From NCBI RefSeq assembly GCF_001544555.2, contig NZ_FCOK02000074.1:1-50827 (forward strand): a DNA stretch of 50,827 nt, in the 5' to 3' direction. The position numbers and the translations under genes are program-made. Positions 1 to 8,553 of the stretch are shown here, in pieces. The notes below the pieces were generated by a model, which saw only the letters and a program-made list of their open reading frames with translations, had not been told where the DNA came from and made no database searches. Origin of the DNA: Caballeronia udeis (GTDB lineage Bacteria > Pseudomonadota > Gammaproteobacteria > Burkholderiales > Burkholderiaceae). Each line of letters opens with the position of its first letter. The stretch's first letter is position 1.

Positions 1-73
1 GAAGACGAATGAACTGCAGCGCTATCGCCAGGCTGTGCATCCGATCGAGTTCGAAATGTACTACTCGCTGTAA
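1..73 (+). CDS. glnA: Glutamine synthetase, C-terminal end (partial)
   Basis: Only the last 23 codons are in the window, read in the frame that starts at base 2 and ends at the TAA at 71-73. The final residues, HPIEFEMYYSL, are the typical C-terminus of type I glutamine synthetase (GlnA), the ATP-dependent enzyme that makes glutamine from glutamate and ammonia. The call is supported by context: ntrB and ntrC follow on the same strand, the usual glnA-ntrB-ntrC order in proteobacteria. A strong terminator separates glnA from ntrB, so most glnA transcripts should stop before the regulators. The 5' part lies outside the window. Confidence 0.9.
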   Translation, partial: KTNELQRYRQAVHPIEFEMYYSL

Positions 74-160
74 AGCGCGTTGCATGGCGCACGTGCTTCC
101 TCGCTCGCTGCACGGCGGAGAAGTACGTCGCTTGACGCGAAGCAGGAGTGTCGAATGATC

Positions 161-190
161 AAAAAGGGACGGCGTGCCGTCCCTTTTTTT
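161..190 (+). terminator. Rho-independent terminator after glnA
   Basis: GGGACGGC at 166-173 and GCCGTCCC at 176-183 form a perfect stem with a very tight loop, preceded by five A and followed by seven T (184-190). It lies about 90 bases after the glnA stop and 50 bases before ntrB. It should end glnA transcription and leave ntrBC to read-through or to a promoter of its own. Confidence 0.92.
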
Positions 191-240
191 AATCGTCGCC
201 GCTTCTCCTGACAAGTTTCAAGACGGGGTCTCACTGCACG

Positions 241-1386
241 ATGGTTCTCAAGAATCTCATCAAGGCGAGAAAGAGTCCTCCCGACAATTCGTTGTCCGAC
301 GACGCCGCGCTCGTCGCCACGCATTTGCTGCCGGGCATGGAAGCGCTGCCCACGGTTGTCCTTGTGCTCGACAAGTTGAGCCTGAAGATCGCGTTCGCGA
401 ATCCGTCGGCGGAAGCCATGCTCGAGCGCTCGCGCAAGCAACTGGCGCAAACCTCATGGCCTGAACTGTTCGCCAATGCGGACGAACTGGTGACGACCAT
501 TGCCTCGATTGCCGATCATCGTTTCAACGCAACGCACCTCGACGCCGTGCTCGAACGTCCCGGCCGCGAGCCGCTGCATGTTCACGCGATTGTTGCGTAT
601 CTGGAAGTCGCACCGAATTACGTGCTGCTCGAACTATTCGAGAACGAGCGGCACTTGAAGACCGACCGCGAGGAGCGTATTCACGATCTGACCGCGGTCA
701 ACAAGCAACTGATTCGCAATCTCGCGCATGAAATCAAGAATCCGCTCGGCGGTATTCGAGGCGCAGCGCAACTGCTCGAGTTCGAATTGGGTGCGCGCGA
801 ACGCGACGAATTGCGTGAATACACGCAAGTGATCATCAAGGAATCGGATCGGCTGCAAACTCTGGTTGACCGGTTGCTCGAGCCGCACCGGCATCCGCAT
901 ATTGTTGGTGACGTGAATATTCACGAAGTATGCGAACGCGTGCGTGCGGTGATTCTCGCGGAGTTTCCGCGCGGCCTCACGCTCGATCGCGATTACGACG
1001 TGAGCGTGCCCGACTTGCGCGGTGACAAGGAGCAGCTTATCCAGGCGCTGCTCAACATCGTGCGCAACGCGGCGGAAGCGCTGCGCGAACGTATTTCACA
1101 AGGCGATGCGAGGATCGAATTGTGTACACGTATTGCGCGCAAAGTGACGATTGGCAAACGCCTGCACAAACTGGCACTGGACTTGCATATCACTGACAAC
1201 GGTCCCGGCATCCCGGAAGAAATCCGCGACCGGATCTTCTATCCGCTGGTGTCCGGGCGGGAAGATGGGAGCGGGCTGGGACTTACGCTCGCACAGACTT
1301 TCGTGCAACAGCACGATGGGTTGATCGAAGTGGAAAGCAAACCGGGTTGCACCGAGTTCACCATCTTGTTGCCGTTCGAAGGCTGA
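241..1386 (+). CDS. glnL: Nitrogen regulation sensor kinase NtrB (GlnL)
   Basis: This is the cytoplasmic histidine kinase/phosphatase that controls NtrC according to nitrogen status, signalled in the family through the PII protein. The 381-residue protein has an N-terminal PAS-like region (about 30-135), a HisKA motif LAHEIKNPLG with phospho-acceptor His163, an N box (NIVRNAAEA, about 272-280), a G1 box DNGPGIP (319-325) and a G2 box GSGLGL (343-348). There is no membrane segment, as expected for NtrB. The length fits the family (about 350-390). It sits between glnA and ntrC on the same strand, which makes the assignment firm. No clear Shine-Dalgarno precedes the ATG, but the N-terminus fits the family from this start. 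Confidence 0.95.
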   Translation: MVLKNLIKARKSPPDNSLSDDAALVATHLLPGMEALPTVVLVLDKLSLKIAFANPSAEAMLERSRKQLAQTSWPELFANADELVTTIASIADHRFNATHLDAVLERPGREPLHVHAIVAYLEVAPNYVLLELFENERHLKTDREERIHDLTAVNKQLIRNLAHEIKNPLGGIRGAAQLLEFELGARERDELREYTQVIIKESDRLQTLVDRLLEPHRHPHIVGDVNIHEVCERVRAVILAEFPRGLTLDRDYDVSVPDLRGDKEQLIQALLNIVRNAAEALRERISQGDARIELCTRIARKVTIGKRLHKLALDLHITDNGPGIPEEIRDRIFYPLVSGREDGSGLGLTLAQTFVQQHDGLIEVESKPGCTEFTILLPFEG

Positions 1387-1532
1387 CCGGACTCCGATGA
1401 AGGATCGACGCGCGCAAGTCATGGAGTTAAGGATCGATTACGAGGATTCATCGACATTTTGAAAAGCGCTAGTGCGCCTGACCGTTTCGACGGGCTTATA
1501 CCGAACCACACGAAGACATCTCGCCGAACTAT

Positions 1533-3038
1533 ATGAAGCCGATCTGGATAGTAGACGACGACCAATCCATCCGCTGGGTGCTCGAAAAAGCGCTCGCAAG
1601 AGAGAACTTCGCCACGCGCAGTTTTTCCGGCGTCCGGGATGCGCTGACCGCGCTCGAACAGGAAAGTCCGCAAGTGCTTGTGTCGGACATCCGCATGCCG
1701 GGTGGTTCGGGACTCGAATTGTTGCAGACTGTACGCGACAAGCTGCCCGGTTTGCCCGTCATCATCATGACGGCGTTCTCCGATCTCGACAGTGCCGTGG
1801 CTGCGTTCCAGGGCGGTGCGTTCGAATACCTGGCGAAGCCGTTTGACGTCGACAAGGCGGTCGAGCTGATCCGGCGCGCGGTCGATGAAAGCATGCGGGG
1901 CGAAGCAGCCTACGACAACAGCGTGACCGAGACGCCCGAAATGCTCGGCCAGGCGCCCGCGATGCAGGACATGTTTCGCGCAATCGGCCGTCTGTCACAT
2001 TCCGCCGCCACCGTGCTCATCACGGGCGAATCAGGCACCGGAAAGGAGCTTGTCGCGCGTGCGCTGCACCGTCATAGCCCGCGTGCGAACGGACCGTTCA
2101 TCGCGTTGAACACTGCCGCTATCCCGAAGGATCTGCTCGAGTCCGAGTTGTTCGGCCACGAGCGTGGCGCGTTTACGGGCGCGCAGGCGATGCGGCAGGG
2201 ACGGTTCGAGCAAGCTGAAAACGGCACCCTGTTCCTCGATGAAATCGGCGATATGCCGTTTGATCTGCAGACGCGTTTGTTACGCGTGTTATCCGATGGG
2301 CAGTTTTATCGCGTGGGCGGGCACAACCCGTTGAAGGCGAACGTCCGCGTGATTGCGGCGACTCATCAGAATCTCGAATCCCGCGTTCGGCAGGGCTTGT
2401 TCCGCGAGGACTTGTATCACCGGCTGAACGTGATTCGCTTGCGCTTGCCCGCATTGCGCGAGCGTAGCGAAGACATTCCGTTGCTCACGCGGCACTTCCT
2501 GCAGAAAAGCGCGCGCGATCTGGGCGTCGAGCCGAAACGCGTGTCGGAAGATGCACTTGGATTCCTGGCGTCGCTGCCGTTTCCCGGCAACGTCCGGCAA
2601 CTCGAAAATCTGTGCAACTGGCTGACCGTGATGGCGCCGGCGCAGACGATCGAGCAAAAGGATTTGCCTCCCGATCTCACGCCGACTCAGGAATATGCCG
2701 GCGAGAGCACTGCGCTGACGGCATCAGCAGTGGAAATGGGTGCTGGGTCGAATGCGGCCATATCGGGCGGTGTCAGCGGTTTGCCGGCTTCGCTTGGTAC
2801 GCCGCCTGCCGGCGTTCCCGCGAGCGTATGGGAAAACGGTTTGCGGACCGAGGTCGCGCGCCTGCTGCGCGAGAATACTGCCGATGTCATGGACGAACTT
2901 GCGCGCCGGTTTGAAGCCGCGGTGATACGTGAGGCCCTCGACTTCACTCGCGGCCGGAAGGTGGAGGCGGCTGAACGTCTCGGGATCGGCCGCAATACGA
3001 TCACACGCAAGATCCAGGAATTGCATCTGGATGCTTGA
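1533..3038 (+). CDS. glnG: Nitrogen regulation response regulator NtrC (GlnG)
   Basis: This is the sigma-54-dependent activator phosphorylated by NtrB; it activates nitrogen-scavenging promoters. The receiver domain (1-118) has acidic residues Asp8-Asp10, phospho-acceptor Asp52, Thr80 and Lys102. The AAA+ domain has Walker A GESGTGKE (165-172) and the sigma-54 contact loop GAFTGA (212-217). A Fis-type helix-turn-helix ends the protein (EAAERLGIGRNTITRKIQEL). At 501 residues it is longer than the E. coli protein (469); the extra length is a Gly/Ala/Ser-rich linker at about 385-440, between the AAA+ domain and the helix-turn-helix. The ATG has no obvious Shine-Dalgarno, but no other start preserves the receiver domain. 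The gap to ntrB is 146 bases with no gene seen in it. Confidence 0.96.
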   Translation: MKPIWIVDDDQSIRWVLEKALARENFATRSFSGVRDALTALEQESPQVLVSDIRMPGGSGLELLQTVRDKLPGLPVIIMTAFSDLDSAVAAFQGGAFEYLAKPFDVDKAVELIRRAVDESMRGEAAYDNSVTETPEMLGQAPAMQDMFRAIGRLSHSAATVLITGESGTGKELVARALHRHSPRANGPFIALNTAAIPKDLLESELFGHERGAFTGAQAMRQGRFEQAENGTLFLDEIGDMPFDLQTRLLRVLSDGQFYRVGGHNPLKANVRVIAATHQNLESRVRQGLFREDLYHRLNVIRLRLPALRERSEDIPLLTRHFLQKSARDLGVEPKRVSEDALGFLASLPFPGNVRQLENLCNWLTVMAPAQTIEQKDLPPDLTPTQEYAGESTALTASAVEMGAGSNAAISGGVSGLPASLGTPPAGVPASVWENGLRTEVARLLRENTADVMDELARRFEAAVIREALDFTRGRKVEAAERLGIGRNTITRKIQELHLDA

Positions 3039-3069
3039 TGGGGTTAGTGGCGGGGGTAGTGGCGGAGTG

Positions 3070-3091
3070 GAGGGCGTCTGGCGACGCCCTC
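3070..3091 (+). terminator. Hairpin downstream of ntrC (possible terminator)
   Basis: GAGGGCGTC at 3070-3078 and GACGCCCTC at 3083-3091 form a perfect 9-bp stem with a TGGC loop, 32 bases after the ntrC stop. No clean T-run follows, so it may be a weak terminator or an mRNA 3'-end stabiliser between the convergent ntrC and xthA genes. Confidence 0.5.
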
Positions 3092-3253
3092 GTTGCGGTT
3101 CTTCAGGTGCGGGTTTATAGAAGCATGACCTGGCAGCGCCAGCCTCAAGCCATCAGGCCTCAAGTTGCGAGCGAGGCGTAGTGCGATCTTCCGCGCGCCT
3201 GTGTGCTTGGCGCGGCTTTCGCGTTATCACTTCGCTTTGAAACCATTCCCTGC

Positions 3254-4030
3254 TCAGCCAAGTGTCGCGATCACCGGCGCGTGGTCCGACGGCTGTTCCC
3301 ACTTCCGCGGTACCTTGTCCACTTCGCACGCAGTGCATCGTGCGGCGAGTTCTGCCGTGACCAGAATGTGATCGATACGTAGTCCCGCATTACGACGGAA
3401 TCCGAGCATGCGGTAATCCCACCACGTATAAAGCTTCTCGGGCTGCTCGAACTTGCGGAAGGTATCGGTGAGACCGAGTTCGATCAATTGCACGAAATGC
3501 GCGCGTTCTTCGGGCGAGACGAGGTTCTGGCCTTCCCACGCTTTCGGGTCGTGGACGTCGCGATCTTCCGGCGCGATGTTGTAGTCACCGAGCAGCGCGA
3601 GTTGCGGATACGTCTTCATCTCGCCCTCGATCCAGTCGCGCAGCGCCTCGAGCCAGCGCATCTTGTACGCGAACTTTTCCGTCCCCGGCGCCTGGCCGTT
3701 GGGGAAATACGCCGAGATGATCCGCACGCCTTCGACGGTTGCGGCAATCACGCGTTGCTGCGGGTCTTCGAAAGCCGGGATGTTGCGTACGATTGTGGTT
3801 TCGTCGACCGTCAGGCTGTCGCGTACCAGAATGCCGACGCCGTTATAGGTCTTCTGGCCGGCGAACCAGCTTCTGTAGCCCACGGCCGCAAGTTCTGCGA
3901 CAGGGAACTTGTCGTCGGTGAGCTTGAGCTCCTGCAAGCAAAGCACGTCGACGCCGCTCGTTGCCAGCCAGTCGATCACATGCTGCTGGCGGACTTTGAG
4001 GGAGTTTACGTTCCAGGTGGCGATTTTCAT
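3254..4030 (-). CDS. xthA: Exodeoxyribonuclease III
   Basis: This is an AP endonuclease/3'-5' exonuclease of base-excision repair (endonuclease-exonuclease-phosphatase fold, Mg2+ dependent). The 258-residue protein begins MKIATWNVNSLKVR, the family start with the metal-site Asn. It continues with LCLQELK (metal-binding Glu at about 34), LLGDYNIAPEDRDV (catalytic Asp/Asn loop) and ends in SDHAPVIATL with the catalytic Asp-His pair. Length matches ExoIII (about 255-270). It is convergent with ntrC and lies 150 bases downstream of the toxin-antitoxin remnant on the same strand. Some read-through from that locus is possible, but functional linkage is not implied. Confidence 0.95.
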   Translation of the reverse strand: MKIATWNVNSLKVRQQHVIDWLATSGVDVLCLQELKLTDDKFPVAELAAVGYRSWFAGQKTYNGVGILVRDSLTVDETTIVRNIPAFEDPQQRVIAATVEGVRIISAYFPNGQAPGTEKFAYKMRWLEALRDWIEGEMKTYPQLALLGDYNIAPEDRDVHDPKAWEGQNLVSPEERAHFVQLIELGLTDTFRKFEQPEKLYTWWDYRMLGFRRNAGLRIDHILVTAELAARCTACEVDKVPRKWEQPSDHAPVIATLG

Positions 4031-4180
4031 TTGATTGGTGCGGAGAGTGACTCTCGTCAGTGATGAGCTGCGGGCGTGAGCATGAAGCCGTCTGTCAGCC
4101 TTTCTTGGCCCGATTGATTGAAGGGTGGACTAGCTTGCCTGAGCTGCAGGTCATAGGCTGCCGCGGTCAAGGAGAATGCA

Positions 4181-4474
4181 TCAGTGATGCACGGGCACGG
4201 CAACGAGTTTTACGCCCAATGCGGCGGCAACTTTCTGGATGGTTTCAAATCGGGGTTTCGCACCCTCGGCCAGAGACTTGTACAGGCTTTCGCGTTGCAC
4301 CCCCGCTTCGGAGGCGACTTTCGACATGCCACGCGCTTTCACGATATCGGCAAGAGCCGACAGGAGAATGTCGGAGTCGCCGGAGGCAAGCGCCTCGTTC
4401 AGATATGCCGCGATGGCCTCTTCGCTATCGAGATAGTCGGATGCGTCAAAAGCCGAAATGTGAGTCGAGTTCAT
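4181..4474 (-). CDS. HigA-like addiction-module antitoxin (HI1420 type)
   Basis: This small DNA-binding antitoxin belongs to the HI1420/DNStrm group of putative addiction-module antidotes. The 97-residue reading starts at the ATG at 4474. From there the product contains FDASDYLDSEEAIAAYLNEA, the typical N-terminus, then a helix-turn-helix (GMSKVASEAGVQRESLYKSL, about 58-77) and a C-terminal PRFETIQKVAAALGVKLV. An in-frame ATG nine codons upstream (4501) is less likely: the 4474 ATG overlaps the stop of the toxin frame as ATGA, the usual translational coupling in these operons. The antitoxin looks intact, whereas the toxin before it is frameshifted. In the family, toxin precedes antitoxin and the antitoxin represses its own promoter. 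Confidence 0.85.
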   Translation of the reverse strand: MNSTHISAFDASDYLDSEEAIAAYLNEALASGDSDILLSALADIVKARGMSKVASEAGVQRESLYKSLAEGAKPRFETIQKVAAALGVKLVAVPVHH

Positions 4475-4780
4475 TTCCGTTCCTGTCTGATTCGTTGCCA
4501 CATGGCCTTCGCTCGGGCGATATCAGATATCTGCCCTTGCTTGCTTCCCCCGGCCAACAGTAGGTACACCGTCGAGCCGTCACGCACGTAATACACACGA
4601 TAGCCCGCGCCTGTGTGAACCAGCATTTCCCACACGCTGCCGCCCACGTCGTGAACAATCGCCGAAATTTCCCAGAGCGGCGCGTTTGATCCGAACCAGG
4701 ATGGCGGCTCTTGCCAACACATCAGTCACGCCCAACAGCCACACCGAAAAGTCGTGCGTTTGATTGATTGTGTTCGTCAT
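4471..4780 (-). pseudogene. RelE/HigB-like toxin (HI1419 type), reading frame broken
   Basis: Two adjacent minus-strand frames together give one toxin of the phage Gp49-like/HI1419 family of RelE-type RNases. The first frame, from the ATG at 4780, encodes the N-terminal half (HDFSVWLLGVTDVLARAAIL, then RAALGNFGD to about 4658). The second frame encodes the rest (VGGSVWEMLVHTGAGYRVYY, then DISDIARAKAMW-like C-terminus) and stops at 4471. Joining them needs removal of one base near 4650-4658, where the family reads GNFGD followed directly by a short variable turn and the VGxGVxEMR-like strand. No slippery heptamer is evident. This is either a real inactivating insertion or a sequencing error. 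The antitoxin that overlaps its 3' end is intact. Confidence 0.8.
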
Positions 4781-4809
4781 GCGCGCGGATCCCAGATAAC
4801 GTTAAGTGG

Positions 4810-4857
4810 GATGCCTTGATGAAGTGTATCCTTATGGATACGAAAACTCAAGGCATC
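4810..4857 (-). promoter_or_regulatory. Nested inverted repeats upstream of the toxin-antitoxin locus (candidate operator)
   Basis: An outer pair, GATGCCTTGA (4810-4819) and TCAAGGCATC (4848-4857), is a perfect 10-bp inverted repeat. Inside it lies a second perfect one, GTATCC (4826-4831) and GGATAC (4836-4841), around TTAT. The block begins 30 bases upstream of the toxin ATG at 4780. Position and symmetry fit an autoregulatory operator of a helix-turn-helix antitoxin, but binding is inferred only. Confidence 0.6.
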
Positions 4858-5038
4858 ATTGAAGAAAGCAGTGATCTGATCCTGGTGGCTCGGAAATGAG
4901 CATAGGAGTGGAGGTGTCACTGTGATTGGTCGCGCGAGCTTTCTGCAGTCGGCCTAATGGCTAACGTGGGCAGCGCCCTGAAAATCGTGCTTTCTGTCCC
5001 GCTACAATCATCGAAACACTTGGCAAAAGGACAACCCC

Positions 5039-6313
5039 ATGGACCTGATCATTCGGCGCGCAGCGCTCGCGCATTCCCGCGATCTGGTGGACATCGGCAT
5101 CGAAGGCGGCCGCTTTGCTGCAATCGAACCGCAGCTCGCGGCGAGCGCGCCTGAGGAAATCGATGCGGCGGGTTCTCTCGTCACCGCACCGTTCGTCGAC
5201 GCGCATTTCCACATGGACGCCACGTTGTCCTATGGTTTGCCGCGTGTGAACGCATCGGGCACGCTGCTGGAAGGGATCGCGTTATGGGGTGAGTTGAAGC
5301 CCGAGCTAACACAAGAAGCGTTGGTCGATCGGGCGATGCAGTACTGCGATTGGGCCGTTGCGCGCGGCCTGCTCGCGATTCGCTCGCACGTTGATGTCTG
5401 CGATCCGCGTCTGCTCGCCGTGGAAGCGCTGCTCGAAGTAAAGCGTCGCGTGAAGCCGTATCTCGACTTGCAACTCGTCGCGTTTCCGCAGGACGGCGTT
5501 TTGCGCAGCAAGGCCGCGTTCGAGAACCTGAAGCGTGCGATATCCATGGGCGTCGATGTTGTGGGCGGAATTCCGCACTTCGAACGCACAATGGCCGACG
5601 GCGCGGAGTCTGTGCGCATCCTTTGCGAGTTCGCGGCGGAGAAGGGGCTGCGCGTGGACATGCATTGCGATGAATCGGATGATCCAATGTCGCGCCATAT
5701 CGAAACGTTGGCGGCACAAACGCATCGGCTGGGTTTGCAGGGGCGCGTCACGGGTTCGCACCTTACATCGATGCATTCCATGGACAACTATTACGTTAGC
5801 AAGCTGATCCCGCTGATACGCGATTCCGGCGTGGCCGCGATCGCGAACCCGTTGATCAACATCACGCTGCAGGGCCGCGCCGACACCTACCCCAAGCGCC
5901 GCGGCATGACGCGCGTGCCGGAGTTGATGGCAGCGGGCGTGGACGTAGCGTTTGGCCACGACTGCGTGATGGACCCGTGGTACAGCCTGGGCTCCGGCGA
6001 CATGCTGGAAGTGGCGCATATGGGCTTGCACGTCGCGCAGATGACGGGCATTGACGCCATGCGTGCCGCGTTCGAAGCGGTGACTACGACGCCGGCGAAG
6101 ATCCTGGGTATCGAAGGGTACGGGATTGCGGTGGGTAACAACGCGGATTGCGTGATGCTGGACGCGCGTGATCCGGTTGAAGCCATTCGATTGCGAGCGG
6201 CGCGCACGGCAGTGCTTCGTCGCGGAAAGGTGGTCAGCCGCGCGCCAACAATGCGAGCGAAACTCAGCCTGGAAGGGCGGCCGGAGGAAGTGAGTTTCCG
6301 GCTGGATCGATAA
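5039..6313 (+). CDS. CodA-like amidohydrolase (cytosine or 5-methylcytosine deaminase)
   Basis: This is a metal-dependent amidohydrolase closely resembling E. coli cytosine deaminase CodA over its whole length (424 versus 427 residues). Metal and catalytic residues are present: His56 and His58 (DAHFHMD), Gln151, His209 and Glu212 (MHCDESDD), His241 and Asp308 (FGHD). The motif after the last metal ligand reads FGHDCVMDPW, where CodA has FGHDDVFDPW. The residue matching CodA Asp314 is therefore Cys309. Family members that lost this Asp have been shown to deaminate 5-methylcytosine to thymine, so cytosine may not be the preferred substrate. The start has a good AAAGG-type ribosome site at 5026-5030. 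No codB-type permease lies beside it. The substrate is an inference; deaminase chemistry is well supported. Confidence 0.88.
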   Translation: MDLIIRRAALAHSRDLVDIGIEGGRFAAIEPQLAASAPEEIDAAGSLVTAPFVDAHFHMDATLSYGLPRVNASGTLLEGIALWGELKPELTQEALVDRAMQYCDWAVARGLLAIRSHVDVCDPRLLAVEALLEVKRRVKPYLDLQLVAFPQDGVLRSKAAFENLKRAISMGVDVVGGIPHFERTMADGAESVRILCEFAAEKGLRVDMHCDESDDPMSRHIETLAAQTHRLGLQGRVTGSHLTSMHSMDNYYVSKLIPLIRDSGVAAIANPLINITLQGRADTYPKRRGMTRVPELMAAGVDVAFGHDCVMDPWYSLGSGDMLEVAHMGLHVAQMTGIDAMRAAFEAVTTTPAKILGIEGYGIAVGNNADCVMLDARDPVEAIRLRAARTAVLRRGKVVSRAPTMRAKLSLEGRPEEVSFRLDR

Positions 6314-6347
6314 GACGAGCAGCCTCGAAAATCGCGTGAAGGAGAAT

Positions 6348-6380
6348 TAAAAAAGCCGTTCCAACTTGCGCTGGAACGGC
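6348..6380 (-). terminator. Rho-independent terminator after prlC
   Basis: GCCGTTCCA (6355-6363) and TGGAACGGC (6372-6380) form a perfect 9-bp stem with an 8-base loop. On the minus strand the stem is followed by a run of T (complement of 6348-6354). It lies between the converging amidohydrolase and prlC genes and should stop prlC transcription. Confidence 0.88.
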
Positions 6381-6420
6381 CGGCTGAGGTCATACAAGCG
6401 GCATTGATTCCGTCATGACC

Positions 6421-8553
6421 TCAATGCGCCGTCTCCGGCGACATGCCGTTATGCCGCAGTAACGCATCAATATTCGGCTCGCGGCCGCGGAATGCCTTGA
6501 ACGAGTCCATCGCTGGCCGGCTACCGCCCACTTCAAGAATTTCACGACGGTACCGGGTACCCGTTGTCGCATCCAGCACTGATCCACCGCCAAGCTTCGC
6601 GGCTTCCTCGAACGCCGCATACGCATCCGCCGACAACACTTCCGCCCACTTGTAGCTGTAGTACCCGGCGGCATACCCGCCCGCGAAAATGTGCGTGAAG
6701 GTATTGGTCCAGCGGGAGAAGGGCGCTTGCGGCACGACGTGGAAACGCTCGTTGATCTCGCGCGCGAAGTCGTTGACATTGATCGAGCCGGCCGGATCGT
6801 AGTCGCTGTGAAGCTGGATATCGAACATGGAGAGCACGATCTGGCGTAACGTGCCCAGACCGCTCTGGAAGTTCTTTGCGGCCAGCATCTTGTCGAACAG
6901 TTCGCGTGGCAGTGTGGCGCCCGTGTCCACGTGGCCGGACATGTCGGTGAGCACGTCCCACTCCCAGCAGAAGTTCTCCATGAACTGCGACGGCAGTTCG
7001 ACCGCATCCCATTCCACGCCGTTGATACCCGATACCCCGAGTTCATCGACACGCGTCAGCATGTGATGCAGGCCGTGCCCGAATTCATGGAACAGGGTGA
7101 TGACTTCGTCGTGCGTAAAGCACGCAGGCTTGCCGCCAACGGGCGCGGAGAAGTTGCAGGTCAGATATGCCACCGGGGTCTGCACGCCGCCTTCACGGCG
7201 TTTGTGCCGCGAGCGGGCGTCGTCCATCCAGGCGCCGCCGCGTTTGCCTTCGCGTGCATACAGATCCAGATAGAACTGCGCGACGAGCGTTCCGTCCTTG
7301 TTTTCAACGCGGAAAAAGCGCACTTCCGGATTCCAGACGGCGGCGTCATCGCGACGGATGCTCACGCCGAACAGCGTTTCCGTGACCTTGAACAATCCCT
7401 TCAACACGGCTTCTTGCGGGAAGTACTGCTTCACTTCGTTTTCCGAGAACGAATAACGCTGCTGGCGCAGGCGTTCTGCGGCGAAGGTGGAGTCCCACGG
7501 CTGCAATTCCGGCATGCCGAGCTGAGTCGCGGCGAACGCACGCAATTCCATCCAGTCCTTCTCTGCGTGCGGGCGGGCGCGCACGGCCAGGTCCTCGAGG
7601 AACGCGACCACCTGTGCCGGCGATTCCGCCATCTTCGGCGCAAGCGACACTTCGGCGAAATTCTGATACCCGAGCGCGTGCGCTTCTTCTGCGCGCAGCT
7701 TCAACTGCTCGACAACGTTCGCGGTGTTGTCCCACCCGGCTTGGCCGTTGCCATAGTTCGGACCCAGTTCGGACGCGCGCGTCACATAGGCGCGATACAT
7801 CGCTTCACGCAATGGCCGATGTTCGGCGTACTGCATCACGGGGAAGTACGACGGGAAATGCAGCGTGAACTTCCAGCCCTCGCTGCCTTCTTTCTGCGCC
7901 GCTTCACGAGCCGCCTCGATTACGTCTTCCGGCAAACCCGCGAGTTCGCTCTCCTTGGTCACGACATACGAGAACGCGTTGGTGGCGTCGAGAACGTGGT
8001 CGGAGAATGCCTTCGACAACGCCGCCTGTTCTTCCTGAACGCGCGCAAACCGGGGTTTTTTATCTTCGGGCAACTCGGCGCCCGACAAACGGAAACCGCG
8101 CAGCTCGTTGCTGAGCATTTTCTTCTGCTCGACGGAAAGCGATGCGTGCTCTTCGCTCGCCGCAATCGCCTTGTATTTCTCATAGAGCGCCAAATTCTGT
8201 CCGACGCTCGCTGAAAACTCGGTCACGCGTGGCAAATTCTCGGCGTGGGCGGCGCGTAATTCGGGAGTATCGGCGACGGCATTCAGGTGGCCGATTACGC
8301 CCCACGCCCGCGACAGCCGTTCGCTCGCACGTTCCACGCTTTCCACGATGTCCTGCCAGGTAGCCGGTGTCTCGGGCGCGCTGGCGTGATCGACGGCGGC
8401 TTTGGCATCGGCGAGCAGCACGTCGAGCGCCGGCGTTACGTGTTCCGGCTTGATGTCGCCGAAGCGAGGCAGGTCGGAGAAGTCGAGAAGGGGGTTGCTT
8501 GGGGCTTGGGTCTGAGCCTGATTCGCGGTATTCGCTGGTGTCGAATTGGACAT
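6421..8553 (-). CDS. prlC: Oligopeptidase A (M3 metallopeptidase)
   Basis: This is a zinc metallopeptidase that degrades short peptides, including cleaved signal peptides, in the cytoplasm. The zinc motif HEFGH is at about residues 489-493, in the context LFHEFGHGLHHML. The N-terminal region (NPLLDFSDLPRFGDIKPEHV) is the family signature start. The chosen ATG at 8553 is preceded by GGGAGAG at the right distance and gives about 710 residues, the usual size. An in-frame start 20 codons upstream (8613) has no such site and would add a non-conserved leader. The gene is followed by its own terminator. It is on the same strand as folD, with a gap of about 250 bases and no visible coupling. Confidence 0.94.
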   Translation of the reverse strand: MSNSTPANTANQAQTQAPSNPLLDFSDLPRFGDIKPEHVTPALDVLLADAKAAVDHASAPETPATWQDIVESVERASERLSRAWGVIGHLNAVADTPELRAAHAENLPRVTEFSASVGQNLALYEKYKAIAASEEHASLSVEQKKMLSNELRGFRLSGAELPEDKKPRFARVQEEQAALSKAFSDHVLDATNAFSYVVTKESELAGLPEDVIEAAREAAQKEGSEGWKFTLHFPSYFPVMQYAEHRPLREAMYRAYVTRASELGPNYGNGQAGWDNTANVVEQLKLRAEEAHALGYQNFAEVSLAPKMAESPAQVVAFLEDLAVRARPHAEKDWMELRAFAATQLGMPELQPWDSTFAAERLRQQRYSFSENEVKQYFPQEAVLKGLFKVTETLFGVSIRRDDAAVWNPEVRFFRVENKDGTLVAQFYLDLYAREGKRGGAWMDDARSRHKRREGGVQTPVAYLTCNFSAPVGGKPACFTHDEVITLFHEFGHGLHHMLTRVDELGVSGINGVEWDAVELPSQFMENFCWEWDVLTDMSGHVDTGATLPRELFDKMLAAKNFQSGLGTLRQIVLSMFDIQLHSDYDPAGSINVNDFAREINERFHVVPQAPFSRWTNTFTHIFAGGYAAGYYSYKWAEVLSADAYAAFEEAAKLGGGSVLDATTGTRYRREILEVGGSRPAMDSFKAFRGREPNIDALLRHNGMSPETAH

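Noticed and set aside
6931..8214. Long plus-strand open frame opposite prlC
   Set aside because: It lies entirely over a well-supported peptidase gene and has shadow-type Arg/His/Phe-rich composition.
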